Origin: PALSA-505 sp963702235
GTDB taxonomy: Bacteria > Actinomycetota > Actinomycetes > Streptosporangiales > Streptosporangiaceae
Length of the DNA: 64,000 nucleotides
Assembly (NCBI GenBank): GCA_963702235.1
Contig: CAVPBZ010000010.1
Coordinates: 1-64,000, forward strand
Direction: 5' to 3'
The position numbers and the translations under genes were made by a program. Of this stretch, positions 1 through 12,530 are shown piece by piece. The notes under the pieces are model-generated. The model was not told the origin of the DNA and did not search any database. It was given only the letters and a program-made list of their open reading frames with translations. The stretch's first letter is position 1. Each line of letters opens with the position of its first letter.

Positions 1-59
1 GTCCCGCCGTCCTAGGTTTGCACCAGGCGCAACAGCCGTACTGGCGAGGAGGCCTGTAC

Positions 60-523
60 ATGACCCGCATAACCGTCACAGTGGACGGCGTCAGCTACAC
101 CGACGACGTCGAGCCACGCCTGCTGCTCGTCCATTACCTGCGCGAGGTTGTCGGCAAGACCGGCACCCCCATCGGCTGCGACACCACGAATTGCGGTGCG
201 TGCACCGTGCACCTGGACGGAATGTCAGTGAAAAGCTGCTCCGTCCTCGCGGTCCAGGCCGATGGATCCGAGATCACCACGATCGAGGGCATCGGGAATG
301 GCGAATGGCACCCGCTGCAGAGCGCTTTCCGTGCCGAGCACGCGCTGCAGTGCGGATATTGCACACCCGGCATGATCATGGCGGCGGCCGACCTGCTCCG
401 GGAGAACCCGGACCCGAGTGAGCAGGAGGTCCGCGAGGGACTCGAGGGCAACCTGTGCCGCTGCACCGGTTACCAGAACATCGTCCGCGCGGTCCAGCGC
501 GCCGCCCAGGCGGGAGCGAGCTC

Positions 524-527
<4 letters not shown>
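60..527 (+). CDS. (2Fe-2S) small subunit of a molybdenum hydroxylase (CO/xanthine dehydrogenase family)
   Basis: Iron-sulfur electron-transfer subunit of a three-subunit molybdenum hydroxylase; it carries electrons from the Mo site of the large subunit to FAD in the medium subunit. The 155 residues hold both expected clusters: a plant-ferredoxin-type site with C40, C45, C48 and C60 (GCDTTNCGACTVHLDG) and a C-terminal site with C98, C101, C133 and C135 (CGYCTPGM and NLCRCTGYQN). The ATG at 60 is chosen because GAGGAGG lies just upstream; an in-frame start at 18 has no ribosome site. Its stop overlaps the next start (ATGA, 524-527), so it is translationally coupled to the large subunit. The exact substrate cannot be read from this subunit. 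Confidence 0.93.
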
Positions 528-3003
<2,476 letters not shown>

Positions 3004-3007
<4 letters not shown>

Positions 3008-3861
3008 TCCCGGCCGAGTTCGAGTACGTCCGGCCGCGGTCGCTGGACGAGGCGGCCCAGGTACTCGCCGAGCGCGGCGACGACGCCAAGGTGATCGCCG
3101 GAGGGCAGAGCCTGATGCCGCTGCTCAGGCTCCGGCTGGCCTACCCGGACCTGCTCGTCAACGTCGGCAGGCTGGACGAGCTGCGCGGCGTGCGGGACGA
3201 GGGCGACTCGCTCTGGATCGGCGCGCTCACCACGCATTACCAGGTGATCGGCGACGAGCTGATCCGCGCCCACGCCGGGCTGCTGGCGGAGACGACGGGC
3301 ACCGTGGCCGACCCGGCGGTGCGGCACCGCGGCACGATCGGCGGCTCGCTCTCGCACGCCGACCCGGCCGGCGACCTGCCGGCCGTGATGCTGGTCCTCG
3401 ACGCGACGATGACGGTGCGCGGGGCCGGCGGCGACCGGGAGATCGCCGCCGCCGACTTCTTCGTGGACTACCTGACCCCGGCGCTGGACTCCGGCGAGAT
3501 CCTGACCGGCGTCCGCATCCCCAAGCGGGACTCGGGGTGGGGCTACCGGTACGAGAAGTTCCAGGCGACGGCGCAGTCGTGGGCGATCGTCGGCGTGGCC
3601 GCGCTGGTCCGCCGGTCGAACGGGCAGGTGGCCGAAGCCAGGATCGGGCTGACCAACATGGGGTCGGTGCCGGTGCGCGCCACCGCGGCGGAGGAGGCAG
3701 CAGCCGGCGCGGCCGCCGACGCCGGCGCGCTGCGCGAAGCGGCCGGGCACGCCGCGGACGGCACCAGCCCGCCCGACGACCTCAACGCCAGGCCCGACTA
3801 CCGGGAGCATCTGGCCCGGGTGCTCACCGGCCGGGCGCTGGCGCACGCCGCCGGAGTGTGA
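3004..3861 (+). CDS. FAD-binding medium subunit of the molybdenum hydroxylase (CoxM-like)
   Basis: FAD subunit (285 aa) passing electrons from the iron-sulfur subunit to an acceptor. The PCMH-type FAD fold is shown by AGGQSLMPLL at residues 32-41 and RGTIGGSLSHADPAGD at about 109-124, both flavin-pyrophosphate loops of this family, followed by a CO_deh_flav_C region. The ATG overlaps the large-subunit stop by four bases (ATGA). A gap of 99 bases separates it from the CoxG-like gene, which still appears part of the same transcription unit. No molybdenum-insertion genes (coxD, coxE, coxF types) follow, so cofactor maturation genes must lie upstream of the window or elsewhere. Confidence 0.92.
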
Positions 3862-3960
3862 GCCCGCCGCGCGTCCGGTCCGCGACAGGCGGATAATCTG
3901 CGAGAGAATCGTTCGCACCGGACGGGCTGAAGCACACGCACCGGAAAGAGTAACGACGTC

Positions 3961-5058
3961 ATGGCCATTGAGCTCGAGCACTCGTTCGCCGTCCCCGTTC
4001 CGCCCGACCAGGCCTGGGACGTGCTGCTTGACGTGCAGCGGGTGGCACCCTGCATGCCAGGCGCCACGGTTGACTCAGTAGACGGCGACGAGGTCACCGG
4101 CAAGATAAAGGTCAAGGTCGGGCCCATCGCGCTGACCTATACCGGCAAGGCCACCTTCACCGAACGGGATCCTGTCGCCCGTTCGGTGAAGGTGGAGGCG
4201 GCCGGCAAGGAGACCAGGGGCGCTGGGACGGCCACGGCGACCGTGCTGGCCAGGCTGGACGAGGAGAACGGCCAGACGCGGGTCAACGTGCACACCTCGC
4301 TGAACGTGACCGGGCGGCCTGCGCAGTTCGGCCGGGGCGTGATGGCCGAGGTCAGCGGCAGGATCATCCAGAAGTTCTCGGCCAACCTGGCCGAGCTGCT
4401 GGCTTCCGGCGGCGTGCAGGCGGCGGCCGAACCTGTCCTTCCTAACGGGCAGGCGCCGGACACGCGCATGGCCATCCCCCTTCAGGAACTGAACCTCCCG
4501 GCCCGCTCGCTCACCAGCCTCAAGGGCGAGGGGATCGAGACGGTGGGCGAGCTCGTGGCGCGGACCGAGAACGACCTGCTGTCGATCAGGAACCTCGGCG
4601 CGAAGTCGGTGGGCGAGATCGAGCAGCGGCTCAGCGACATCGGCCTCGCGCTGGCCGGGGCCGAGCCCGGCGCCGCGCTGGCCGGTGCCGAGCCCGGTGC
4701 CGCGGCGGCAGGCGGCTCAGCTGAGCCCGGCAGCGCGGAGCAGGGGGCGGCGGAGTACGGCACCGCCGCGTCGAACGGCAGCGTGCCGGCCGCCGGCACC
4801 GGCCCGGACGCCGGCGGTGCCCGCGCGGGTGGCGCGCCGGGTAGTGCGGCGTGGGACGGCAGCGCCCAGCGCACGGCCGCGGCGTGGCCGGGCGACCAGA
4901 ACGCCAGCGCGCGCCGCGACGAGCCCGACGACGACGCGCTCAACCTGCTCGACGTGGCGGCAGGCCCGATCCTCAAGCGGGCGCTGCCCGCCGTGGCGGT
5001 TCTCGCCGTCCTGATCTTGCTGGGCAGGCGGCTGCGCGGCCGCCGGACCGCCGGCTAG
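3961..5058 (+). CDS. CoxG-like SRPBCC protein fused to an RNA polymerase alpha-CTD-like domain, C-terminal membrane anchor
   Basis: 365 aa with three parts. Residues 1-150 are a CoxG-type SRPBCC domain; in characterised carboxidotrophs CoxG helps anchor CO dehydrogenase to the membrane. Residues 171-233 closely resemble the C-terminal domain of the RNA polymerase alpha subunit. Aligned without gaps to E. coli alpha, R182, G213, K215, S216 and E219 match DNA-contact residues R265, G296, K298, S299 and E302, while N268 and C269 are T185 and S186. An Ala/Gly-rich low-complexity stretch (234-325) leads to one transmembrane helix at about 341-355 and a basic tail. The start is the ATG at 961 bases after the medium-subunit ATG, the only good one. 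The stop overlaps the convergent cyclase stop. The alpha-CTD may bind DNA or serve only as a helix-hairpin-helix protein module; its role is inferred. Confidence 0.85.
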   Translation: MAIELEHSFAVPVPPDQAWDVLLDVQRVAPCMPGATVDSVDGDEVTGKIKVKVGPIALTYTGKATFTERDPVARSVKVEAAGKETRGAGTATATVLARLDEENGQTRVNVHTSLNVTGRPAQFGRGVMAEVSGRIIQKFSANLAELLASGGVQAAAEPVLPNGQAPDTRMAIPLQELNLPARSLTSLKGEGIETVGELVARTENDLLSIRNLGAKSVGEIEQRLSDIGLALAGAEPGAALAGAEPGAAAAGGSAEPGSAEQGAAEYGTAASNGSVPAAGTGPDAGGARAGGAPGSAAWDGSAQRTAAAWPGDQNASARRDEPDDDALNLLDVAAGPILKRALPAVAVLAVLILLGRRLRGRRTAG

Positions 5059-6638
5059 CCGCCCGGCCCGGCGGGGACGTCGGCCAGCGGGGCGTACAGC
5101 ACCACGGGCTGGCTCTTGCCCTTGAGCGTCACGTCCGGCCGGGGCACCAGCCGGACCCGGGCCGACTGCAGCAGCTCGCTGGTGCGCTGAGCCAGCAGGA
5201 CCGTGTCGCCGGTCTGCCGGGTCGCGGCCTCGACCCGGGCGGCCACGTTGACCGCGTCGCCGATCACGGTGAACTCGAACCGCCCGGCGCCGCCGACATT
5301 GCCGGCCACGACCGGGCCTGAGTTCAGCCCGATCCCGACCCGGAGCTGGCCATCGGTGACCGCGCATTCGATCTCGAGCGCGGCGGCGAGAGCCGCGTCG
5401 GCGTGGCCCAGCTGCCGCCGGGGCGCGCCGAACACCGCGAGCAGCCCGTCGCCGACGAACTTGTCCACGTGGCCGCCGTGGGCGTGGATGACCGGGACGA
5501 TCCGCTCGAACAGCTGGTTGATGCTGGCCACCACGACCGGCGCGGAGGCGCGCTCGGCGAACCCGGTGAAGTCCCTGACGTCCACGAACATGACCGTGAC
5601 CTCGACCTCCTCGCCGGCCAGGCTGGTGCCCTCGGCGAGGATGTGCTCGGCCACGGCGGGATCCACGTAGATGCCGAGCGCCTCCCTGATCCGCTCGCGC
5701 TCGGCCAGCCCCGTCATCATCTGGTTGAAGCCGGCTTGCAGCTGGCCGATCTGCGTGCCGTCGTAGACCGGAACGTGCACGTCCAGCCGCCCGGCGGCCA
5801 CCTGCGCCAGCCCGCGGCGCACCGAGTTGACCGGATCGCCGGTCGCCCTGGCGGCCGCGATCACCACGATCAGGCCGACGGTGATGCCCGCGCCGCCCAT
5901 GGCCACCATCGTCAGCGCCAGCCTCGACGGCGTCGCCCGCAGGACCCCGGTCAGCTCCAGGATCCCGATCGTCACCAGCCCGGCCACTGGCAGCCCGGTG
6001 CCCATCGCCCAGGCCAGCACGGCCCTGACGGCCACGCCAGGGACAGTCAGCCGGTCCGGTGCGCCCTGCGCCAGCGCCCGTGCTGCCGCGCTGCGCAGCA
6101 GGCGCTCGGCCAACAGGTAGGAGTAGGAGGCCGTGATCAGGCCGGTAAGGATCACCATGATCGCCACCTCGGCGCCGACCGGCCAGTAATTCCCGGCGTT
6201 GACTGCGCCGAAGAGGACCGCGGCGCCGAACCAGATGCTGGCCTGGATCACGAACAGGCGCAGCGGCGCGCGCAGCACGAGCCGCTGCTCCCGCGCCGTG
6301 GCCGGACGCTCCTGCAGCAGCCAGTCGCGCAGCGGCAGCAGCCACCGGGTCCCGATCAGCACTCCCGCGGGCACGGTCACAGCCACGTATCCGGCCGCCG
6401 ACAGCGTGTCGGACAGGCGCAGGTGAGCGAGGCTGGCCCCGGGAGGCAACGGCGCCACCATCACCGAGAACACGACGGCCGCGGCTACGCCGATCAGGTT
6501 GGTGGCCACGATCAGGGCGGTGAGCACCACCCGCCCGGCTCGCCACAGTGCTCGTCCCGGCAGTTCGCTCTCGCCGGGCCTAGCGAACTCGACCAGCCAT
6601 TCGCGCAGGTCCGCGGCCAGCCCCTGAGGCAGCCTCAC
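5055..6638 (-). CDS. membrane class III adenylate/guanylate cyclase with HAMP domain
   Basis: Integral-membrane nucleotide cyclase making cAMP (or cGMP), of the architecture seen in the Rv1318c-Rv1320c/Rv3645 group of Mycobacterium. The N-terminal half has about six hydrophobic helices, then a HAMP segment (near DPVNSVRRGLAQVAAG) and a C-terminal class III catalytic domain. Catalytic residues look complete: metal aspartates in FVDVRDFTGF and FVGDGLLAVFG, the substrate lysine in HVDKFVGDG, and the Asn/Arg pair in DAVNVAARVE. Start GTG 6638 is preferred over GTG 6647 because a TAGTGT hexamer (6651-6646) sits 7 nt upstream and no Shine-Dalgarno is visible, suggesting a leaderless mRNA. It is divergent from kynureninase and convergent with the CoxG fusion. 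Confidence 0.9.
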   Translation of the reverse strand: MRLPQGLAADLREWLVEFARPGESELPGRALWRAGRVVLTALIVATNLIGVAAAVVFSVMVAPLPPGASLAHLRLSDTLSAAGYVAVTVPAGVLIGTRWLLPLRDWLLQERPATAREQRLVLRAPLRLFVIQASIWFGAAVLFGAVNAGNYWPVGAEVAIMVILTGLITASYSYLLAERLLRSAAARALAQGAPDRLTVPGVAVRAVLAWAMGTGLPVAGLVTIGILELTGVLRATPSRLALTMVAMGGAGITVGLIVVIAAARATGDPVNSVRRGLAQVAAGRLDVHVPVYDGTQIGQLQAGFNQMMTGLAERERIREALGIYVDPAVAEHILAEGTSLAGEEVEVTVMFVDVRDFTGFAERASAPVVVASINQLFERIVPVIHAHGGHVDKFVGDGLLAVFGAPRRQLGHADAALAAALEIECAVTDGQLRVGIGLNSGPVVAGNVGGAGRFEFTVIGDAVNVAARVEAATRQTGDTVLLAQRTSELLQSARVRLVPRPDVTLKGKSQPVVLYAPLADVPAGPGG

Positions 6639-6775
6639 GTCAGGCACACTACCGGGTGCGATCTTCGCCGCGGCCCGGCAGGTGGGAGGACGCGGCCGGC
6701 CGGAGCACGCGGGCCGGCGGGGAGGACGCGCGCGGCCGGGGACGCGGTCACGTACGGGTCGCTACTGTCAACCGC
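6639..6775. promoter_or_regulatory. divergent promoter region between cyclase and kynureninase
   Basis: This spacer carries a TANNNT -10-like hexamer for each gene: TAGTGT on the minus strand (6651-6646), 7 nt from the cyclase GTG, and TACTGT on the plus strand (6763-6768), 7 nt from the kynureninase GTG. Neither side has a Shine-Dalgarno, so both transcripts are probably leaderless. Convincing -35 boxes are not seen. Confidence 0.5.
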
Positions 6776-8038
6776 GTGGCAGATTCTCCGGCTGACCGGG
6801 CGCACGCGGCCGAACTCGACGACCACGACCCGCTGGCCGGATTCCGCGACCGGTTCGCCTCCGCCGAGCGCGACGGGCGCGAGCTGATCTACCTGGACGG
6901 CAACTCGCTCGGCCGGCTCCCGCTCGCCACCGCCGAGCGCATCGCCCGGGTCGTCCGGGACGAGTGGGGCACCGGGCTGATCGGCTCCTGGGACCACTGG
7001 ACCGGGCTGCCGGCCCGGGCGGGCGACCTGCTCGGCGAGCACCTGCTCGGCGCCGCACCGGGCCAGGTCGCGGTCAGCGACTCGACCACGGTGAACCTGT
7101 ACAAGCTGGCCTGCGCCGCGCTGGACGCGCGGCCGGAGCGGCGGGTCATCGTCACCGATGACGACAACTTCCCCACCGACCGGTACGTCCTGCAGGGAAT
7201 CGCCGCACAGCGCGGCTGCGAGCTGCGGATGATCCGCACCGACATGGACGCCGGCCTGGACGAGGCGGCGCTGGCGGCCGCGGTGGACACCGGCACGGCG
7301 CTGGTCAGCCTGTCGCACGTGGCCTACCGCAGCGCCGCGCTCGCGGACATGGCTAAGGTCACCGGCCTGGTGCACAGGTCCGGCGCGATGATGCTGTGGG
7401 ACCTGTGCCACTCGGCCGGCTCGGTGCCGGTGCAGCTCGACGCGTGCGGCGCTGATCTCGCCGTCGGGTGCACCTACAAATACCTCAACGCGGGCCCGGG
7501 GGCGCCGGCCTTCCTGTACGTCCGGCGGGATCTGCAGGACCGGCTGCGGCAGCCGGTCTGGGGCTGGTTCGGCCAGCGCAACCTCTTCGAGATGGGGCCC
7601 GATTACGACCCGGTGCCCGGCATCGAGCGGTTCACCACCGGGACGCCGCCGGTGGCCGGGGTCGCCGCGGTGGAGGAGAGTGCCCGGCTGCTGGCCGAGG
7701 CCGGGATCGGCCGGCTGCGGGACAAGGGCATCCGGCTCACCGAGTACCTGATCACGCTGGCCGACGAGTGGCTGATACCGCTCGGCTGCTCGCTCGCCTC
7801 ACCGCGGGATCCGGACCGGCGCGGCTCGCACGTGACCCTGCACCACGGCCAGGCACGGCGGATCTGCCAGGCGCTGGCCGCGCGCGGGGTCATCACCGAT
7901 TACCGGTCACCGGAGCGGATCCGGTACGGACTGGCCCCGCTCACCACCCGGTTCACCGACGTCTGGGACGCGATGGACCAGACCCGGCGCATCCTCGAGA
8001 TCTACGGCCAGGGCGGGTCCTGGATCAGCCGGTGTTGA
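6776..8038 (+). CDS. kynU: kynureninase
   Basis: PLP-dependent hydrolase of tryptophan catabolism that cleaves kynurenine to anthranilate and alanine (or 3-hydroxykynurenine to 3-hydroxyanthranilate). The 420 aa match the usual length of about 415. Family marks include the N-terminal LDGNSLGRLP, the DSTTVNLYK phosphate-binding area, the LWDLCHSAGSVPV stretch with a cofactor aspartate, and the Schiff-base lysine in CTYKYLNAGPGAP. GTG 6776 is chosen over an upstream start at 6656 because the upstream stretch is unlike the family and TACTGT lies 7 nt before the GTG. It stands alone, with no tryptophan dioxygenase or formamidase beside it. Its last 14 bases overlap the end of the convergent secreted-protein gene. 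Confidence 0.93.
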   Translation: MADSPADRAHAAELDDHDPLAGFRDRFASAERDGRELIYLDGNSLGRLPLATAERIARVVRDEWGTGLIGSWDHWTGLPARAGDLLGEHLLGAAPGQVAVSDSTTVNLYKLACAALDARPERRVIVTDDDNFPTDRYVLQGIAAQRGCELRMIRTDMDAGLDEAALAAAVDTGTALVSLSHVAYRSAALADMAKVTGLVHRSGAMMLWDLCHSAGSVPVQLDACGADLAVGCTYKYLNAGPGAPAFLYVRRDLQDRLRQPVWGWFGQRNLFEMGPDYDPVPGIERFTTGTPPVAGVAAVEESARLLAEAGIGRLRDKGIRLTEYLITLADEWLIPLGCSLASPRDPDRRGSHVTLHHGQARRICQALAARGVITDYRSPERIRYGLAPLTTRFTDVWDAMDQTRRILEIYGQGGSWISRC

Positions 8039-10706
8039 CCGCTGTGTCATCGACGACGAACGAGGTCTGCAGTGAGGAGTCCTCGGTGCCGGTGAACTTG
8101 AGGGTGACGCTGCCGGTGAAACCAGTCAGCGAGAAGCTTTGCTTGGTGTAGCCGGTGTTGTGGTTGAGGTTGGAGAAGGTGGCGATCGTGGTGCTGTTGG
8201 CGGTGATCGTCAGCTTGTCAAAGGCGGTCGTCGTGGTGGTTTCCGCGGTGTCGATGTGCAGCCAGAATGTGAACGTCGAGTGGGTGCACGCGGCCGGGAT
8301 GGTGACCGTCTGGGACAGCGTGTCGGTGTGCGTGGTGCCGTAGCCGTCGAGCCACGCGTCCCAGGTACCGCTGTGCGCGGGCTGGGAGGGACCGTTCTGG
8401 CCGATGACGGCCGCCCCCGCGGTCCACACCGTGTTGCCGCTTTCGAAGCCCGGGTTGCCGAGCAGTTGCGAGGAGGTGCAGGTGCTACTGGTGCTGATGG
8501 TCCAGGTGAAGGAGGCGGAGCCATGCGCCCCGGTGGTGTCGGTCGCGGTCACCGTCACGCTGGCGGTCTGCGCGCCGGTCGGCGTGCCGCTGATCAGCCC
8601 GGTCGAGGCGTTGATCGACAGCCCGGCCGGCAGGCCGGTGGCGCTGTAGGTGAGGGTCTGCCCGGACTGGGAGTCGGCGGCGTGGATCTGCAGGCTCACC
8701 GCCGTGCCCACGGTGCCGCTCTGGTTACCGGGGTTGGTCACGGTGACGGTGTTGACGGCCGGGCTGATGGTCCAGGTGAAGGAGGCGGAGCCGTGCGCCC
8801 CGGTGGTGTCGGTCGCGGTCACCGTCACGCTGGCGGTCTGCGCGCCGGTCGGCGCGCCGCTGATCAGCCCGGTCGAGGCGTTGATCGACAGCCCGGCCGG
8901 CAGGCCGGTGGCGCTGTAGGTGAGGGTCTGCCCGGACTGGGAGTCGGCGGCGTGGATCTGCAGGCTCACCGCCGTGCCCACGGTGCCGCTCTGGTTACCG
9001 GGGTTGGTCACGGTGACGGTGTTGATGCTCACCTGCTCGGCACCGCAGCTGGTGGCGGTGGCGGTGTTGTTGATGTCGCCGCTGTAGCTGGCGGTCCACC
9101 AGTAGGTGCCCGCCTGGGCGGGGACGGCACCGGTGGGAGTGGTGTAGCTGCCGTCGCCGCTGACGGTCACCTGCTCGGTGTCCAGCGCGGTGCCAGAACA
9201 GTCAGCCGTCGCGCTGGGTCCGTAGAGGCTGAAGGTGATCGTGCCGGTGGGGCTGTCACCGCCGGACAAGGTGGCGGTGTCGGTCACCGTGGTGCCGACC
9301 GGGCCGCCTGCGCTGGAGAGTGTGGTGATGCCCGGGGAGGCCGGGGTGACGGAGACCGGCTCGCTGGTGCAGTCGGAGGTGACCGGGTTGTTGCCGGCGT
9401 CGCCGTTGTAGGTCGCCACCCAGTAGTCGGTGCCGGTGGCGGTGGTGGTGTAGCCGGCGCTGGTGGCGGTGCCGCCGGAGAGGTTCTCGGTGTCGGTGAA
9501 CAGCGGGCTGCCTGAGCAGCTGGCGTCGCCGTACAAGGTGAAGGTGACGGTGCCCGTCGCTGAGAACCCGCCGGTCACGGTGGCCTGGTCGGCCACGGCC
9601 GAGCCCACCACCGCGGTCGCCGGGTGCTGGCTGGTGGTGATGCCCGGGGAAGCCGGGATAACGGAGACCGGCTCGCTGGTGCAGTCGGAGGTGACCGGGT
9701 TGTTGCCGGCGTCGCCGTTGTAGGCCGCCACCCAGTAGTCGGTGCCGGTGGCGGTGGTGGTGTAGCCGGCGCTGGTGGCGGTGCCGCCGGAGAGGTTCTC
9801 GGTGTCGGTGAACAGCGGGCTGCCTGAGCAGCTGGCGTCGCCGTACAAGGTGAAGGTGACGGTGCCCGTCGGTGAGAACCCGCCGGTCACGGTGGCCTGG
9901 TCGGCCACGGCCGAGCCCACCACCGCGGTCGCCGGGTGCTGGCTGGTGGTGATGCCCGGGGAGGCCGGGCCGATGGTTGCCTGCTCGCTGCCGCACTTGG
10001 TGGCGGCGGATTTGTTCTGGGTGTCGCCGCTGTAGCTGGCGGTCCACCAGTAGGTGCCCGTCTGGGCGGGGACGGCCCCGGTGGGAGTGGTGTAGCTGCC
10101 GTCGCCGCTGACGGTCACCTGCTCGGTATCGACCGCGGTGCCCGAGCAGTCCGCGGCCGCGCTGGGCCCGTAGAGGCTGAAGGTGACCGTCCCCGTCGGG
10201 GAGGACCCACGCGAGAGCATGGCGGTGTCGGTCACCGTGCTGCCGAGCGGGCCGCCCTCGCTGGGGCTGGTGGTGATGCCCGTGGCGTCCTTGATGCCCT
10301 TCCCGTACAGGTTCAGCCGGGTGACAGCCGTGTTCCGGGTGGCGGTGAGCAACGCGTCGTCGATCTCGCCGTAACTGGCCGGGGAGTACTGGACGGTGAC
10401 CGTGCACGAGGCGCCCGTACCCAGGCGCTGGCCGCTGCAGGAGTCGGCGGTCATGGTGAACGCCGCCGATCCGGTCAGTGCGACTTCCACCGGCGTGGAC
10501 GTCGGGCCACCGGTATTGGTCAGGGTGAACACCTGGGACGCGGTCTCGCCCGGGTTGATCACGCGGTATCTGTAGGCGTGGGCGGAGGTTAACGGCGACC
10601 AGCTCAGTGCCGGTGCCTGGCTGGCGCTGGCCACCCCGGCCGCCGAACCCAGCAACACCCCTAGAACACCAGCCACCGCCACCGCACGGCGAACCAGGCC
10701 ACCCAT
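8025..10706 (-). CDS. large secreted multi-domain protein with tandem Ig-like repeats
   Basis: 893-residue exported protein of unknown binding target. A signal peptide comes first (basic start, hydrophobic core, cleavage near ASASQAPA). Then follow an ASPM/Hydin-like beta domain (NPGETASQVFTLTNTGG), four Ig-like Big_3-type repeats (SPTGTVTFSLYG), two nearly identical He_PIG-type repeats with GLPAGLSINASTGLISG, and a C-terminal jelly-roll region beginning LLGNPGFESG, reminiscent of carbohydrate-binding modules. Only structural or adhesion-type domains are seen, with no catalytic motif. ATG 10706 is preferred over ATG 10712 because AAGGGAG lies 6 nt before it but abuts the other. It lies downstream of guaA on the same strand, separated by 252 bases in which I identify no gene or clear promoter. 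Confidence 0.82.
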   Translation of the reverse strand: MGGLVRRAVAVAGVLGVLLGSAAGVASASQAPALSWSPLTSAHAYRYRVINPGETASQVFTLTNTGGPTSTPVEVALTGSAAFTMTADSCSGQRLGTGASCTVTVQYSPASYGEIDDALLTATRNTAVTRLNLYGKGIKDATGITTSPSEGGPLGSTVTDTAMLSRGSSPTGTVTFSLYGPSAAADCSGTAVDTEQVTVSGDGSYTTPTGAVPAQTGTYWWTASYSGDTQNKSAATKCGSEQATIGPASPGITTSQHPATAVVGSAVADQATVTGGFSPTGTVTFTLYGDASCSGSPLFTDTENLSGGTATSAGYTTTATGTDYWVAAYNGDAGNNPVTSDCTSEPVSVIPASPGITTSQHPATAVVGSAVADQATVTGGFSATGTVTFTLYGDASCSGSPLFTDTENLSGGTATSAGYTTTATGTDYWVATYNGDAGNNPVTSDCTSEPVSVTPASPGITTLSSAGGPVGTTVTDTATLSGGDSPTGTITFSLYGPSATADCSGTALDTEQVTVSGDGSYTTPTGAVPAQAGTYWWTASYSGDINNTATATSCGAEQVSINTVTVTNPGNQSGTVGTAVSLQIHAADSQSGQTLTYSATGLPAGLSINASTGLISGAPTGAQTASVTVTATDTTGAHGSASFTWTISPAVNTVTVTNPGNQSGTVGTAVSLQIHAADSQSGQTLTYSATGLPAGLSINASTGLISGTPTGAQTASVTVTATDTTGAHGSASFTWTISTSSTCTSSQLLGNPGFESGNTVWTAGAAVIGQNGPSQPAHSGTWDAWLDGYGTTHTDTLSQTVTIPAACTHSTFTFWLHIDTAETTTTTAFDKLTITANSTTIATFSNLNHNTGYTKQSFSLTGFTGSVTLKFTGTEDSSLQTSFVVDDTAVNTG
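8493..9026 (-). repeat. two near-identical tandem 270-bp-period repeats (He_PIG-type domains)
   Basis: The segments 8493-8756 and 8763-9026 are direct copies at a 270-bp offset that differ at only a few positions (for example 8523/8793 and near 8585/8855). Each encodes one 90-residue domain of the secreted protein. Such high DNA identity implies recent duplication or gene conversion. Confidence 0.9.
9325..9948 (-). repeat. two near-identical tandem 312-bp repeats (Big_3-type Ig-like domains)
   Basis: Copies 9325-9636 and 9637-9948 are almost identical over a 312-bp (104-codon) period. They are flanked by a more diverged pair of related domains at about 9035-9320 and 9965-10265. The inner pair looks like a recent in-frame duplication. 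Confidence 0.9.
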
Positions 10707-10958
10707 CGCCATCTCCCTTCGCCGGACCGATGCGCTATCGGGCGCGAGTGACCACGGATAGGCGTGCAGCAGTCACCACGCCCGGGGAAGCGCAGCAGTC
10801 ACCAGGCATGAGAAAAGTGGCACGAAATCGAGATTTACCCGCCCTCGCCGTGAGCGTCGCACAAATGCAAAGCCGCAGTCAAATGGTCTGGCCGCCAGAT
10901 CTGCCTAACTGCGGGAGACTGCTGGACGGCACGGCGGAGACCGTCGAGCAGCCACTGA

Positions 10959-12526
<1,568 letters not shown>

Positions 12527-12530
<4 letters not shown>

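Noticed and set aside
4717..6546. 609-codon minus-strand open frame
   Set aside because: It is the shifted frame of the cyclase gene and translates to Arg/Gly/Ala-rich sequence.
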